A stretch of DNA of 64,000 bases. Source: Bog-756 sp963718405 (lineage in GTDB: Bacteria > Actinomycetota > Acidimicrobiia > Acidimicrobiales > RAAP-2). Within the stretch, counting starts at the first letter, position 1, and every line of letters starts with the position of its first letter. The DNA lies in the NCBI GenBank assembly GCA_963718405.1, contig CAVQYZ010000002.1:1302001-1366000 (forward strand), read 5' to 3'. The notes beneath the pieces were generated by a model, which was given only the letters and a program-made list of their open reading frames with translations, did not search any database and had not been told where the DNA came from. The position numbers and the translations under genes are program-made. Below, piece by piece: positions 19,701 through 27,073 of this stretch.

Positions 19701-20346
19701 ATTGTGGAGGCCTATGCCGCCGAAAATCCGGACATGGCCTTTATCCAGCCGGCGTTGGCCGTCTGCCACGCCGAAGGAGAGCGGTTCGACGACTGTCTGG
19801 TTGTCCTCGACAAGGCAATCGCCTCCGGATTTGACTTCCCACTTGACCTCTTCTGGTGCACGGCCATGTGTGGCTTCGCCGAGGCGGCTGTCCTGTGCGG
19901 CAGCGTCGAACATGCGACGGTCCTTAGGGACCTCCTCCTGCCCTATGCAAGCCAATTCTGTGCAACTGGTGCCACCTCGGAGGGTCCAATCAGCCGCTAT
20001 CTGGGTGGTCTGGCGACCGTGATGGGCCAATACGAGGAGGCGGATGCCCACTTCTCGACTGCTGCCGTGTCCTGCCAGAGCGCTGGAGCTCGCTTTTACG
20101 GTGCCCGCAATGAGCTGTGGTGGGGTGCCATGCTTCTGCAGCGAGGAGCAAACGGCGACGATCGAGCGCGCTTTGGAGCTGTTCCGTTCAGCCCACCAAA
20201 CTGCCGTGGAGGCGGGATATCCCGATCTGATCAGGAGGGCGACGCAGGCTCTGGCGGAGCTTCAGTCGCAGCCGGTTAGGTCGGCGAGCACCTGGGCGGA
20301 GCACACTGGATCGGCAGGTGCGGTACTTCAAAGCCATCACTCCTAA
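16737..20346 (+). CDS. AfsR/BTAD-type transcriptional regulator with ATPase and TPR-like regions
   Basis: A protein of about 1,200 residues. ATG 16737 lies 8 bases after GGAGGTG. Residues 1-95 form an OmpR-like winged helix (LRTSISRLRRILG, GYLLRP). Residues 96-235 form the bacterial transcriptional activation domain (ALALWRGDAYAEFAHEPWA, FRDRPRSLLIRALMGSGR). An AAA-type ATPase follows, with Walker A GEPGIGKTT at about 298 and Walker B VVLALDDLQWSDE at about 408. The C-terminal half is helical repeats. No LuxR-type helix-turn-helix closes the protein. The main frame ends at 20279 out of register; ERALELFRSAHQTAVEAG to 20346 is the better end, so one extra base lies near 20140. It probably regulates the divergent secreted protein and itself. 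Confidence 0.85.
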
Positions 20347-20798
20347 CATCCGATCCGGGTTTCTCCGTTCCACGGGCCGAGGGGCCGGGACCAGCACGTC
20401 GGTCCTCATCGTCGATCAGATGAGCCGGTTGGGCCTGGGCCGTCCAACCATTGGTGTCTGTACATCAATAGTTGTGCGAGACAGGCCCACGCCGATGTGG
20501 ACCGAATACCTGCGGAGAGGCGAACCGGTCCCCCGCCAGCGTCGCCAATCCATGGCCCCCAACGGCCCATGCCGATACGAGGTCACAAACTACCAGCTCA
20601 AACGCTGTGTCGGAGGGGCGTTAGCAACCTTTAGTACACCGGCTGCGCTCCGTATGGAATGGGCTGCGTAGCGCTGGATCCAAATGGGGATGGATCTGAC
20701 TGACCGGTAGCGCCGTTCGGGGCACTACGGCGTCAGATTGTTGGCACACGTGTTGCCGGCGGAAAGGCGCCCTGTGCGGCGTTCGGGCCGGCGCCGGA
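20347..20798. other. Intergenic region, no gene seen
   Basis: Lies between the ends of two convergent genes. Frames that cross it have no protein character, and I see no RNA gene, repeat or clear terminator. Confidence 0.4.
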
Positions 20799-22088
20799 CT
20801 ACCATCCGGCGAAATGCGGAGTTTCCGGTGCGACTCCGGAGCGCAGGCCATCCGGTCGAGCGACCCGAACTGCCGGCCGGTGAGTACCGGATTGAAAGGT
20901 TGCGTCACCGTCCGTAGCCATGCCGACCACCACTCCGACATGGGGTGCGGTGCCACTCCCATAGAACGGCGCCGACCCGAAACTGAAGAGACCGCCGTCA
21001 GCTGCGGTGAACCAGTAGCCGCCACCGTCGGGCATCGCCGCCATGCCCACGATGGGCTGATTCAAAGTGATGTTGCCGGTAGAGCCGTAGAACCCGGCGT
21101 CCCCGAAGGCGAAGACGCCGCCGTCGGAAGCCACCAGCCAGTAGCCGCGGCCATCTGGTGTGGACGCCATGCCCACGATCGGCTTGTTGAGGTGCAAGGC
21201 GCCGGTCGAGCCGTAGAACCCTGCGTCCCCGAAGGCGAAGATCCCGCCGTCGGAGGCCACCAGCCAGTAGCCACGCTCATCGGGGGTGGCCGCCATGCCC
21301 ACGATGGGCTTGTTGAGATTCATGGCGCCGGTGGAACCGTAGAACGCCGCATTGCCGAAGGCGAAGATTCCGCCGTCGGAGGCCACCATCCAGTACCCGC
21401 CGCGACCCGGAACCGCCGCCATGCCCACGATCGGCCGGTTGAGGGCAATTGCGCCCGTAGAGCCCAAGAACCACGCGTCGCCGAAGGAGAAGATGCCGCC
21501 GTCGGAGGCCACCAACCAGTACCCACCGTTATCTCCGGTCGGGGTGAGGTCGACAATCGGTTTGTTCAACGGGGTACCCGACAGATTGCCGTAGTAACCC
21601 GCATCCCCCGCCGTGAAGATGTCGCCGGCGGAGGTGACCTCGTAGTAGCCGATGGCGCCGAGCCCGGTCATCGAGATGCTCAGCCCGGAATGGGCGGTAT
21701 CGAGCACGTTGACCGTCTCGGTCCGTGTCCCGAGGGCCCCTGGAGCGAAGTCGAACGCCAACGTGCACGAGGCACCCGGTGCGAGTACCTGGGCGCACTG
21801 GTCTTGTGCGCTGTCGAAGAAGAAGTCGTCGTCGCCCGAAAAGCGGTAGCCGGTCACTTTGTCGCTGCTGGAACTGGTGTTGGTCAGCGTCACGCCAGTC
21901 GGACCGGCATAGGTTCCCAGCGTGACACCGGGAAAGGCGAGGTGGGTGCGCGATGCCGTGAGGGCCGGTGTGGTGGCGCTCGCCTCAGGCGCCGGCGCCG
22001 CCACGACGAGGCCGACCGATGCTGCACCGACCATCAGGATCGCACAACCTGACGCTGTCCACCGTCGAGCAAGGTGTTCGAGTCTCAT
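20799..22088 (-). CDS. Secreted repeat protein with choice-of-anchor-D-like front and GYWLVASDGG repeats
   Basis: A 429-residue exported protein. The N-terminus is basic, then hydrophobic (ASVGLVVAAPAPEASA). Residues 40-155 resemble an Ig-like anchor domain (GVTLTNTSSSSDKV, GASCTLAFDFAPGALG). Then come seven tandem units of about 42 residues with the core GYWLVASDGGIFAFGD followed by AGFYGSTG and LNKPIVGMA; the middle units are nearly identical and the outer ones diverge. Such units probably form propeller-like blades. I associate this repeat with secreted proteins of Acidimicrobiia. The last 45 residues after VVVGMATDGD are unrelated and rich in arginine. Upstream lies a 54-bp tandem repeat with a dyad that may control it. 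Confidence 0.8.
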   Translation of the reverse strand: MRLEHLARRWTASGCAILMVGAASVGLVVAAPAPEASATTPALTASRTHLAFPGVTLGTYAGPTGVTLTNTSSSSDKVTGYRFSGDDDFFFDSAQDQCAQVLAPGASCTLAFDFAPGALGTRTETVNVLDTAHSGLSISMTGLGAIGYYEVTSAGDIFTAGDAGYYGNLSGTPLNKPIVDLTPTGDNGGYWLVASDGGIFSFGDAWFLGSTGAIALNRPIVGMAAVPGRGGYWMVASDGGIFAFGNAAFYGSTGAMNLNKPIVGMAATPDERGYWLVASDGGIFAFGDAGFYGSTGALHLNKPIVGMASTPDGRGYWLVASDGGVFAFGDAGFYGSTGNITLNQPIVGMAAMPDGGGYWFTAADGGLFSFGSAPFYGSGTAPHVGVVVGMATDGDATFQSGTHRPAVRVARPDGLRSGVAPETPHFAGW

Positions 22089-22148
22089 CTACGACCTACC
22101 GCCTCTCCTCGCTTCGACACGGGAACATGCCGGCGAGGCAAAGCTAGC

Positions 22149-22256
22149 TCAAAAGCAATGAGTTCACTGCGATTGTCTTACGTCGGATGACTGCCTGCCA
22201 GGTCAAAAGCAGTGAGTTCACTGGATTGTCTTACGTCGGATGACTGCCGGCCCAGC
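22149..22256. repeat. 54-bp tandem repeat with a dyad, upstream of the repeat-protein gene
   Basis: Two copies of TCAAAAGCARTGAGTTCACT plus GATTGTCTTACGTCGG and GATGACTGCC, 54 bp apart. Each contains the dyad (A)GTGA-GT-TCAC(T), perfect in the second copy. They lie 60-170 bp upstream of ATG 22088 on the minus strand, a suitable place for an operator. Confidence 0.65.
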
Positions 22257-22895
22257 CGCACGAATGGTGCCATTGGCGATCGGACGGGGGGCTCGCCGGG
22301 GGATTGGTTAAGTCACTCTTCGAACGTGACTCTTGGGGCGCCACCGGGTGGCCAGTGTCCGCACACGTGGATGTAGTGGGTTCCGACGGATGTAGACGAG
22401 CAGGTAGCACGCCTCGATCTCTGCGGACATGCCTCGACGGGTCACGACCTCTCCGCAGAGAACGGGTCGTGTTACAGGCACGGCTCGGCAACCGCTCACG
22501 ATCTACAAGGCTTGGGACGAGACGAGGCAGGTACCGAGCAAAGAGCTAACAGGCTCACTGGTGGCAAGACATGAGGACCAGCTAATCAACTCCCACGGTG
22601 TGGCGATTGAGGACGACGTGCAGGCTGAGGGCACTGTCTGTGGCCTCAAAGTCTTGGGCGATGTCACGAATCGTGACTTCGAACGGGACGCCCCGTCCAT
22701 TCGATGCGGCCGCTGTGAAGAAATACTCGGGCTCACGCCTCAGTAGATGACTGCCCTTCCGCCCCAGCTCGGCTCGGGTGCCCCTGAAACGGTCGGGGTG
22801 CGGGCCAGGATGCGGAGATTGAAGCCCCTGGGCAGCCGCGGCCGGCCCTTGACTACCATTCGGCCGATGGCGTCGGCAAGGAGAAGCGGGGAACC
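22257..22895. other. Intergenic region, no supported gene
   Basis: About 640 bases between the tandem repeat and the SHOCT protein gene. Frames here are short and lack protein-like composition. No RNA gene or insertion-sequence fragment is recognisable. Confidence 0.4.
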
Positions 22896-23432
22896 ATGAG
22901 GGACGTGTCATTCGGAATATCTGAGTATCTGGGCGGCCTGCCGGGCACGAAGAAGGCAAGCGGAAACCCGATCTTTTCTGATGAGGCAGTCGGGATCGGC
23001 GTCCTACACCCGAAAAAGGGTGCTGTTCGGTGGGAAGATATGGTCGGCGTCTCCTTCGACTCGGGCTCGATGAAGAAGTCGCGGGCCGGCAAAGCGGTGG
23101 CCTTCGGAGTGCTGGCCCTGGCCGCAAAATCTAGCCAGGACAAGGCCGACATCACGATCCAACTGAAGGACGGGAATGTGGCCCTCTTCCAGGTGCCCGG
23201 TAAGAGTGGCGCCCAGGTCCGAGGAAAGGTCCAGGCGTTCCTTGTTGCAAAGGGTGTTCCTTGCCTTGACGACGCTCCGGTGGCCACAGAGCCCACGCCC
23301 GTTCCGACACTGGCGCAGCCACAGGCGCCGGTGAGCGCGGCCGACGAGATCGCGAAGCTAGCCGAGCTCCATCGGTCCGGAGCGCTCACGGACGAGGAGT
23401 TCGCCGCTCACAAGGCGGCTCTCTTGCCTTAG
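22896..23432 (+). CDS. SHOCT-domain protein
   Basis: A 178-residue cytoplasmic protein. ATG 22896 follows a GCGGGGAACC purine-rich site. The N-terminal 120 residues look like a beta-rich PH-like domain (VRWEDMVGVSFDSGS, DITIQLKDGNVALFQVPG). A proline-rich linker follows (ATEPTPVPTLAQPQAP). The end is a SHOCT motif, DEIAKLAELHRSGALTDEEF then AAHKAALL, a short helical pair often placed at the C-terminus of actinobacterial membrane- or stress-associated proteins. Function unknown. Confidence 0.75.
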   Translation: MRDVSFGISEYLGGLPGTKKASGNPIFSDEAVGIGVLHPKKGAVRWEDMVGVSFDSGSMKKSRAGKAVAFGVLALAAKSSQDKADITIQLKDGNVALFQVPGKSGAQVRGKVQAFLVAKGVPCLDDAPVATEPTPVPTLAQPQAPVSAADEIAKLAELHRSGALTDEEFAAHKAALLP

Positions 23433-23527
23433 GGAGATCCGAAACGAATCACCGCTCTGCAGAGATGTAGTCACCGATCCGTGACGACGTTGTCAGGATG
23501 TCACCACCCCCCTCTACTCTGACGGGG

Positions 23528-23773
23528 ATGGACCACTACGCCGAGGCGTTCTGCCTGCTCTCCCAGCGATGCTTCCGGTTCATCCACGCCGAGGACGGAA
23601 CGGGCCACGCCCAGCACTGCCCCTACTTCCCGGAGTGGCGAGGTCGGTTCAGGGACAACGCCGGCAAGTGGCACGCAGTGGAAGCGTGCCGGGGGCACCG
23701 GGCCGATCTGGAATCCGTCCGAAGAATCGGCCGTCAGGCTCCGGTCAGGTCTGACCTGCCCTGGATGGTCTGA
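23528..23773 (+). CDS. Small Cys/His-rich protein
   Basis: An 81-residue frame starting at ATG 23528 after GACGGGG. It has strong third-position GC bias and the pattern CFRFIHAEDGTGHAQHCPYF, then W-x-G-x-F, then GKWHAVEACRGHRADL. The spaced Cys and His residues (HxxHC, CxGH) look like one zinc site. I recall similar small proteins in actinobacteria but know no function. It ends 10 bases from the end of the convergent small Cys/His gene, so the two form a tail-to-tail pair. Confidence 0.6.
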   Translation: MDHYAEAFCLLSQRCFRFIHAEDGTGHAQHCPYFPEWRGRFRDNAGKWHAVEACRGHRADLESVRRIGRQAPVRSDLPWMV

Positions 23774-23783
23774 CAAGCTTCCC

Positions 23784-23978
23784 TCAGTGGAGAGGGCAGT
23801 AGTCCCTGATCCCTTCGGAGCCGCCCCCTCCGGGTACCGAAGTCCAGCCGTCCATGGCGAACCATCTGCGGATGTCTTTGGGGGATTTTGCCCCGGTGCT
23901 CATAGTCCGGACATCGAAGATCGTCGCTATCTCGCAGCCGAAGGCGTCGCACTTGATCCAGTTGCCATCGAGAGTCAC
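23784..23978 (-). CDS. Small Cys/His protein, paralogue of the gene at 5708-5944
   Basis: A 64-residue protein from ATG 23978. It contains CDAFGC, DIRRWFAMDGWTS, a GGGGSEG turn and ends exactly at DYCPLH. The match to the protein at 5708-5944 covers the full length, with insertion or loss only in the middle. C-x4-C plus C-x2-H is a plausible zinc site. No known family is recognised. Tail-to-tail with the other small Cys/His gene. Confidence 0.65.
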   Translation of the reverse strand: MTLDGNWIKCDAFGCEIATIFDVRTMSTGAKSPKDIRRWFAMDGWTSVPGGGGSEGIRDYCPLH

Positions 23979-24206
23979 GGGTTCCGCTTCCCGTAGGGGA
24001 AACCCAGGCTAATCGGTAGGATTGCTGGGCCGGGAGCGGGGTGGCGGACCCATTGTTCTACGGACCGGGCCGCCTGGGACGAAGGTGGTGGCTTATGCTT
24101 CCTCTGCCGGCGGGCTTTCCCACTCCCCCGCCGTACGAACCGACCCTCGCTCCGCCAACGGGTTCGGTTCGCGCTCAGATTGCCCGTGTCCCCACCCGTT
24201 AAGACC

Positions 24207-24235
24207 GGTTGCACCAATGTTCAACAGGTGTTACA
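24207..24235 (+). promoter_or_regulatory. Three heptamers at 11-bp spacing upstream of the beta-helix gene
   Basis: GGTTGCA (24207), TGTTCAA (24218) and TGTTACA (24229) are each 11 bp apart, the spacing of SARP/BTAD binding sites. TGTTACA also occurs at 16619 upstream of the BTAD regulator. The site is 86-114 bp before ATG 24321. The rest of 23979-24320 holds no gene. Confidence 0.4.
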
Positions 24236-24320
24236 AAATTTCCGGGCGGGAAGGCTAGCGACGGAGCCTTCCAGGGCGGTGAGGAGCTTCCCTGGCGGCA
24301 CAAACGATGGGAGAACCTCA

Positions 24321-25803
24321 ATGAGGTTGTGGCGCATGCCCGTATGGCGGGCTGTTTTCGGTGGCGTGTTGTTGCTCGGATCCGGGCTCGGCGTGAGTTT
24401 GGCGGCATCGACGGTGCCCGCAGGTGCCGTTACCGCTGCCACCCTGTATGTGACCACATCGGGGAGCGGGACCGCATGCGCCAAGGCCAGCCCGTGTGGG
24501 TCCATCAGCCAAGGGATTGCTACGGCAACCGGTGGCTCCTACGCCGGTGAGAACATGACCATGACCATCGAGGTAGCGGCGGGCACCTATGACGAAAGTA
24601 CTACCGTGGACGCCTCGTCGCTCCACTCTCTCACCATTGCCGGAGCTGGGTCCTCCTCCACCGAGTATCAGCGCTTTCGCCCACACACTATTCACGATCA
24701 ACGCTGGGACAGTCACCATCTCTGGTATCACCACGACGGATAACCGACAGGGGTCGTGCATCATCGAATTCGGGCGCCACGACGCTCGTGGACACCACAG
24801 TGACGTCATGTGGAAACGCGGACGATTATCCGGTGGAGGGCGGTGGAATCGACAACGAAGGCGGAACGATGGCCGTCATCGACAGCACGGTGGATTACGA
24901 CCAATCCGGGCAGTATGGCGGCGGCATTGCTAACGATGGCGGGATCTTGACCGTCACTGACAGCACCGTGTCCGACAATTATTCCGACGTCGGTGGCGGA
25001 ATCGCTGACCTTGGTGGGCCGACAGGCACCACCATGACCATCTCTGACAGCACTCTGGCAGATAACATAGCGGTCGCTGATGGCGGGGGGCATCCTTGCG
25101 GGTGGCATTGATGTCGTCACCGCCAGCACAGTTGTGAATGACGAGTCAGCTGGAGCGCAGGGCATCACCGTTGGGGGCACTCTGGACTTGGCAGCAACCA
25201 TCCTGGCGGACCCAGTCGTTCCCGGGCGCTACCGAATGCAGCATCCAGGGTACTTTGACCGACGAGGGGTACAACATCTCAAATGAGTCCTCGTGTGGAT
25301 TCACCGCCACCGGCAGCGTCAACAGTTCTCCGACGATCAACGCTTCACTTGATTACGATATCGGCGACAACGGTGGACCAACTCAAACTGATTTGCCTGC
25401 GGCTGGGAGTCCGGCAATCGGGGCCATCCCACTTGGGTCAAAGTTGAACGGTATCTCTGTCTGCTCTCGGACCGATCAGCGGGGTGACATCAGTGCCGGA
25501 CCCTGCACGATCGGTGCAGTTGAGGTTGATCAGTGCGCCTCCGGACTCCACAGCCGGACCCTCAACGCCACCTATCCCAAGGGAACCTTTACCGGCCTGT
25601 TCTGCTTGAACGGCAAGGGGTACGGCTCCTACACCCAGGGTGGGGTCTCCGGGTTCGCTCACGTCTACCACGTCAACGGCTACACGATCGTGGTAGCTGT
25701 GGGAGCCCAGGTCCGCCTACTCGGTGTCACCAAGGGCACCTACAGCAAGATCACCGAGGTTCTGCCGAAGCCGGTCAAGGCGGGCACCTTCAGTATGAGC
25801 TGA
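24321..25803 (+). CDS. Secreted parallel beta-helix protein (four frameshifts)
   Basis: Pieces in successive frames make one exported protein of about 490 residues. The signal peptide (VFGGVLLLGSGLGVSLAAS) is followed by a pectate-lyase-like right-handed helix start (LYVTTSGSGTACAKASPCGS and I-x-VAAGTYDE). Beta-helix coils with GGGI-x-N-x-GG-x-L-x-V-x-DSTV follow. Then comes a choice-of-anchor-Q-like end: DNGGPTQTDLPAAGSPAIGA, TDQRGDISAGPCTIGAVE. A final 85-residue domain follows (GTFTGLFCLNGKGYGSYTQG). Shifts lie near 24665, 24780, 25085 and 25225, each a net gain of one base. Four in one gene could be decay or sequence error. It may be a polysaccharide-binding or -cleaving surface protein; no catalytic residues are identifiable. 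Confidence 0.65.
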
Positions 25804-25884
25804 CCACGTGTTCCTCGCCGAAGAGGAAGAGCCGGGCGCCGACGTTTCTTTCCGCGGCACTCAGATACCTCTCGTGGGGTAGCC

Positions 25885-25925
25885 AGCGGTGCAGGCCCCT
25901 ATCCAGCATCCCTGCACCGCTGGCG
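25885..25925. terminator. Hairpin downstream of the beta-helix gene
   Basis: CCAGCGGTGCAGG pairs with CCTGCACCGCTGG across a 15-base loop, 82 bases after the stop at 25803. There is no T-run, so it would be an atypical terminator; an insertion-element remnant is also possible. The remaining bases of 25804-26048 contain no gene. Confidence 0.4.
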
Positions 25926-26048
25926 AGAGTAGCGGAGAACCCGGTAGGTGAGACCGAAACCCGGGTCCTTCACCCGACCACGGGTTCTGCCGACCCCGGT
26001 GCGCCGAGCGGGATCGAAACCGCTCAGGATCTTGTGCACCTCAACCCG

Positions 26049-26297
26049 TCAGGCGTTCGACGGGTCGGGCCAGACGGTCACGGTGATTTCGACGCCCGGG
26101 TAGACCAACTCGTAATCGCCGGACGCCGCGTAGAACTGGAAGTTGCCGAATGCGTCCGCAGCCACCGGATTGGGAGCGGCAGTTCCGGTGTCCTTGTCTG
26201 TGTAGAGCGATGCGAGCGTGCCCGAGCTGTACACGGTTACCTGGGTGTTCGGCGGAAAGGCTCTGAGGGCCAGGAACCTGCCGGCAGGGACGGTCAC
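26049..26297 (-). CDS. Phage-type structural fragment, function uncertain
   Basis: An 82-residue frame whose GTG start (26297) overlaps the preceding stop as GTGA, so it is probably translated with it. The sequence VTVYSSGTLASLYTDKDTGT then NPVAADAFGNFQFYAASGDY resembles small beta domains found at the ends of phage tail or tail-fibre proteins. That similarity is pattern recall. No other phage structural gene accompanies it, so it is likely part of a degraded prophage at the island end. Confidence 0.5.
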   Translation of the reverse strand: MTVPAGRFLALRAFPPNTQVTVYSSGTLASLYTDKDTGTAAPNPVAADAFGNFQFYAASGDYELVYPGVEITVTVWPDPSNA

Positions 26298-26689
26298 GCC
26301 GGGACCCCCTCTCGGAGATACCGCTGGATAGGTGCCACGGCATCCCGAGGGTTCACGCAGAACAGGGTGGGACGGAGTCCAGGCAGCTTGGCCGCTTCCA
26401 CACTGGCGATAATCAGGCCGTAGAGCACTTCCTCCGGAGTCGGAGGCGCCGTGACGCCCAGGTCCCTTATCGTCAGGCCACCGACCACGCTGAGGTTCGC
26501 ACGAGTGGTCGCCTGGTGCTTGTCAGCCGCCGTAATCAGGGCTTCGAGAATGGTGAGGGCCTCCCCGAGAACTCCGGCCCGTTCCTCGGCAGAGCCGTCA
26601 GAGCCTCGCTCAGCAGACGAGCTGCGGGAACTGGTGGCCAACCTCGGTGACATGTCCGAAGTGCTCGCAAATGCCGATCCTGCTGACAA
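26294..26689 (-). CDS. Hypothetical protein upstream of the phage-type fragment, probably 5'-truncated
   Basis: The C-terminal 95 residues are protein-like (GVLGEALTILEALITAADKH, LGVTAPPTPEEVLYGLIIA, FCVNPRDAVAPIQRYLREG). The first 38 residues are serine/arginine-rich and lie antisense to a recombinase fragment, so the genuine gene probably begins upstream of a lost junction near 26580. I recognise no family. GTGA coupling to the next gene implies an operon. Confidence 0.4.
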   Translation of the reverse strand: MSAGSAFASTSDMSPRLATSSRSSSAERGSDGSAEERAGVLGEALTILEALITAADKHQATTRANLSVVGGLTIRDLGVTAPPTPEEVLYGLIIASVEAAKLPGLRPTLFCVNPRDAVAPIQRYLREGVPA

Positions 26690-26790
26690 GGCGCAGGTCT
26701 ACAGCGAACTCGGAATCACGGTGACTTACCACCCTGACCAGCGTCTTGTTGTTGCTGAAGCACGGCCGGCAATCGGTGTGCAACAGAACG
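26598..26790 (+). pseudogene. C-terminal remnant of a site-specific recombinase
   Basis: The frame reads SADELRELVANLGDMSEVLA then DPADKAQVYSELGITVTYHP and QRLVVAEARP. This matches the C-terminal end of large serine recombinases of actinobacterial mobile elements, where a DPADKA-x-x-Y-x-x-LG motif precedes the last strands. No catalytic N-terminus remains. The frame runs on into the tRNA-Leu gene, so the fragment ends beside the tRNA 3' end, the usual place for an integrase. Confidence 0.55.
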
Positions 26791-26874
26791 TGTCGGAGGG
26801 GGGACTTGAACCCCCACGCCCTTGCGGGCACTAGCCCCTCAAGCTAGCGCGTCTGCCTATTCCGCCACTCCGAC
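26791..26874 (-). tRNA. tRNA-Leu (anticodon GAG)
   Basis: On the minus strand the acceptor stem GTCGGAG pairs with CTCCGAC. The anticodon arm is CTAGC-TTGAGGG-GCTAG with GAG as the middle triplet. A long variable arm (TGCCCGCAAGGGCG) marks it as a class II tRNA. The T arm GGGGG-TTCAAGT-CCCCC is complete. CCA is not encoded. The 3' end faces the accessory region, making it a likely integration site. Confidence 0.95.
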
Positions 26875-27022
26875 GAGTGGCTCCGATGTCGTCACCGGGG
26901 CGTCAGGCATGGTAGCGCGCTGCCGAACTCCCTATGACACCATGCGGCGAGAGCCGATCCAAGTACCCGGGATCCTTCCCGGCCTTGACCAGGGGGCCTG
27001 ACTATCGGTCCACCGTGCTAGG

Positions 27023-27040
27023 GGCGCCCTTGGGGGCGCC
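27023..27040 (-). terminator. GC-only hairpin after the solute-binding protein gene
   Basis: GGCGCCC and GGGCGCC pair around the loop TTGG, 34 bases beyond the stop codon at 27074. There is no T-run, which is common for terminator-like hairpins in high-GC actinobacteria. Confidence 0.4.
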
Positions 27041-27073
27041 GGTGGGCGGCATCCGACGGCCAGGTCGCCCCAC

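Noticed and set aside
20814..22052. A 412-codon plus-strand frame antisense to the GYWLVASDGG-repeat gene
   Set aside because: It mirrors the repeats of the gene on the other strand; it has no ribosome-binding site and no domain, so it is a shadow of a GC-rich repeat gene.
22149..22256. Possible CRISPR array
   Set aside because: Only two units, with no spacers of unique sequence between repeats and no cas genes in the window.
22429..22746. A 105-codon plus-strand frame
   Set aside because: No ribosome-binding site, weak third-position bias and no recognisable motif.
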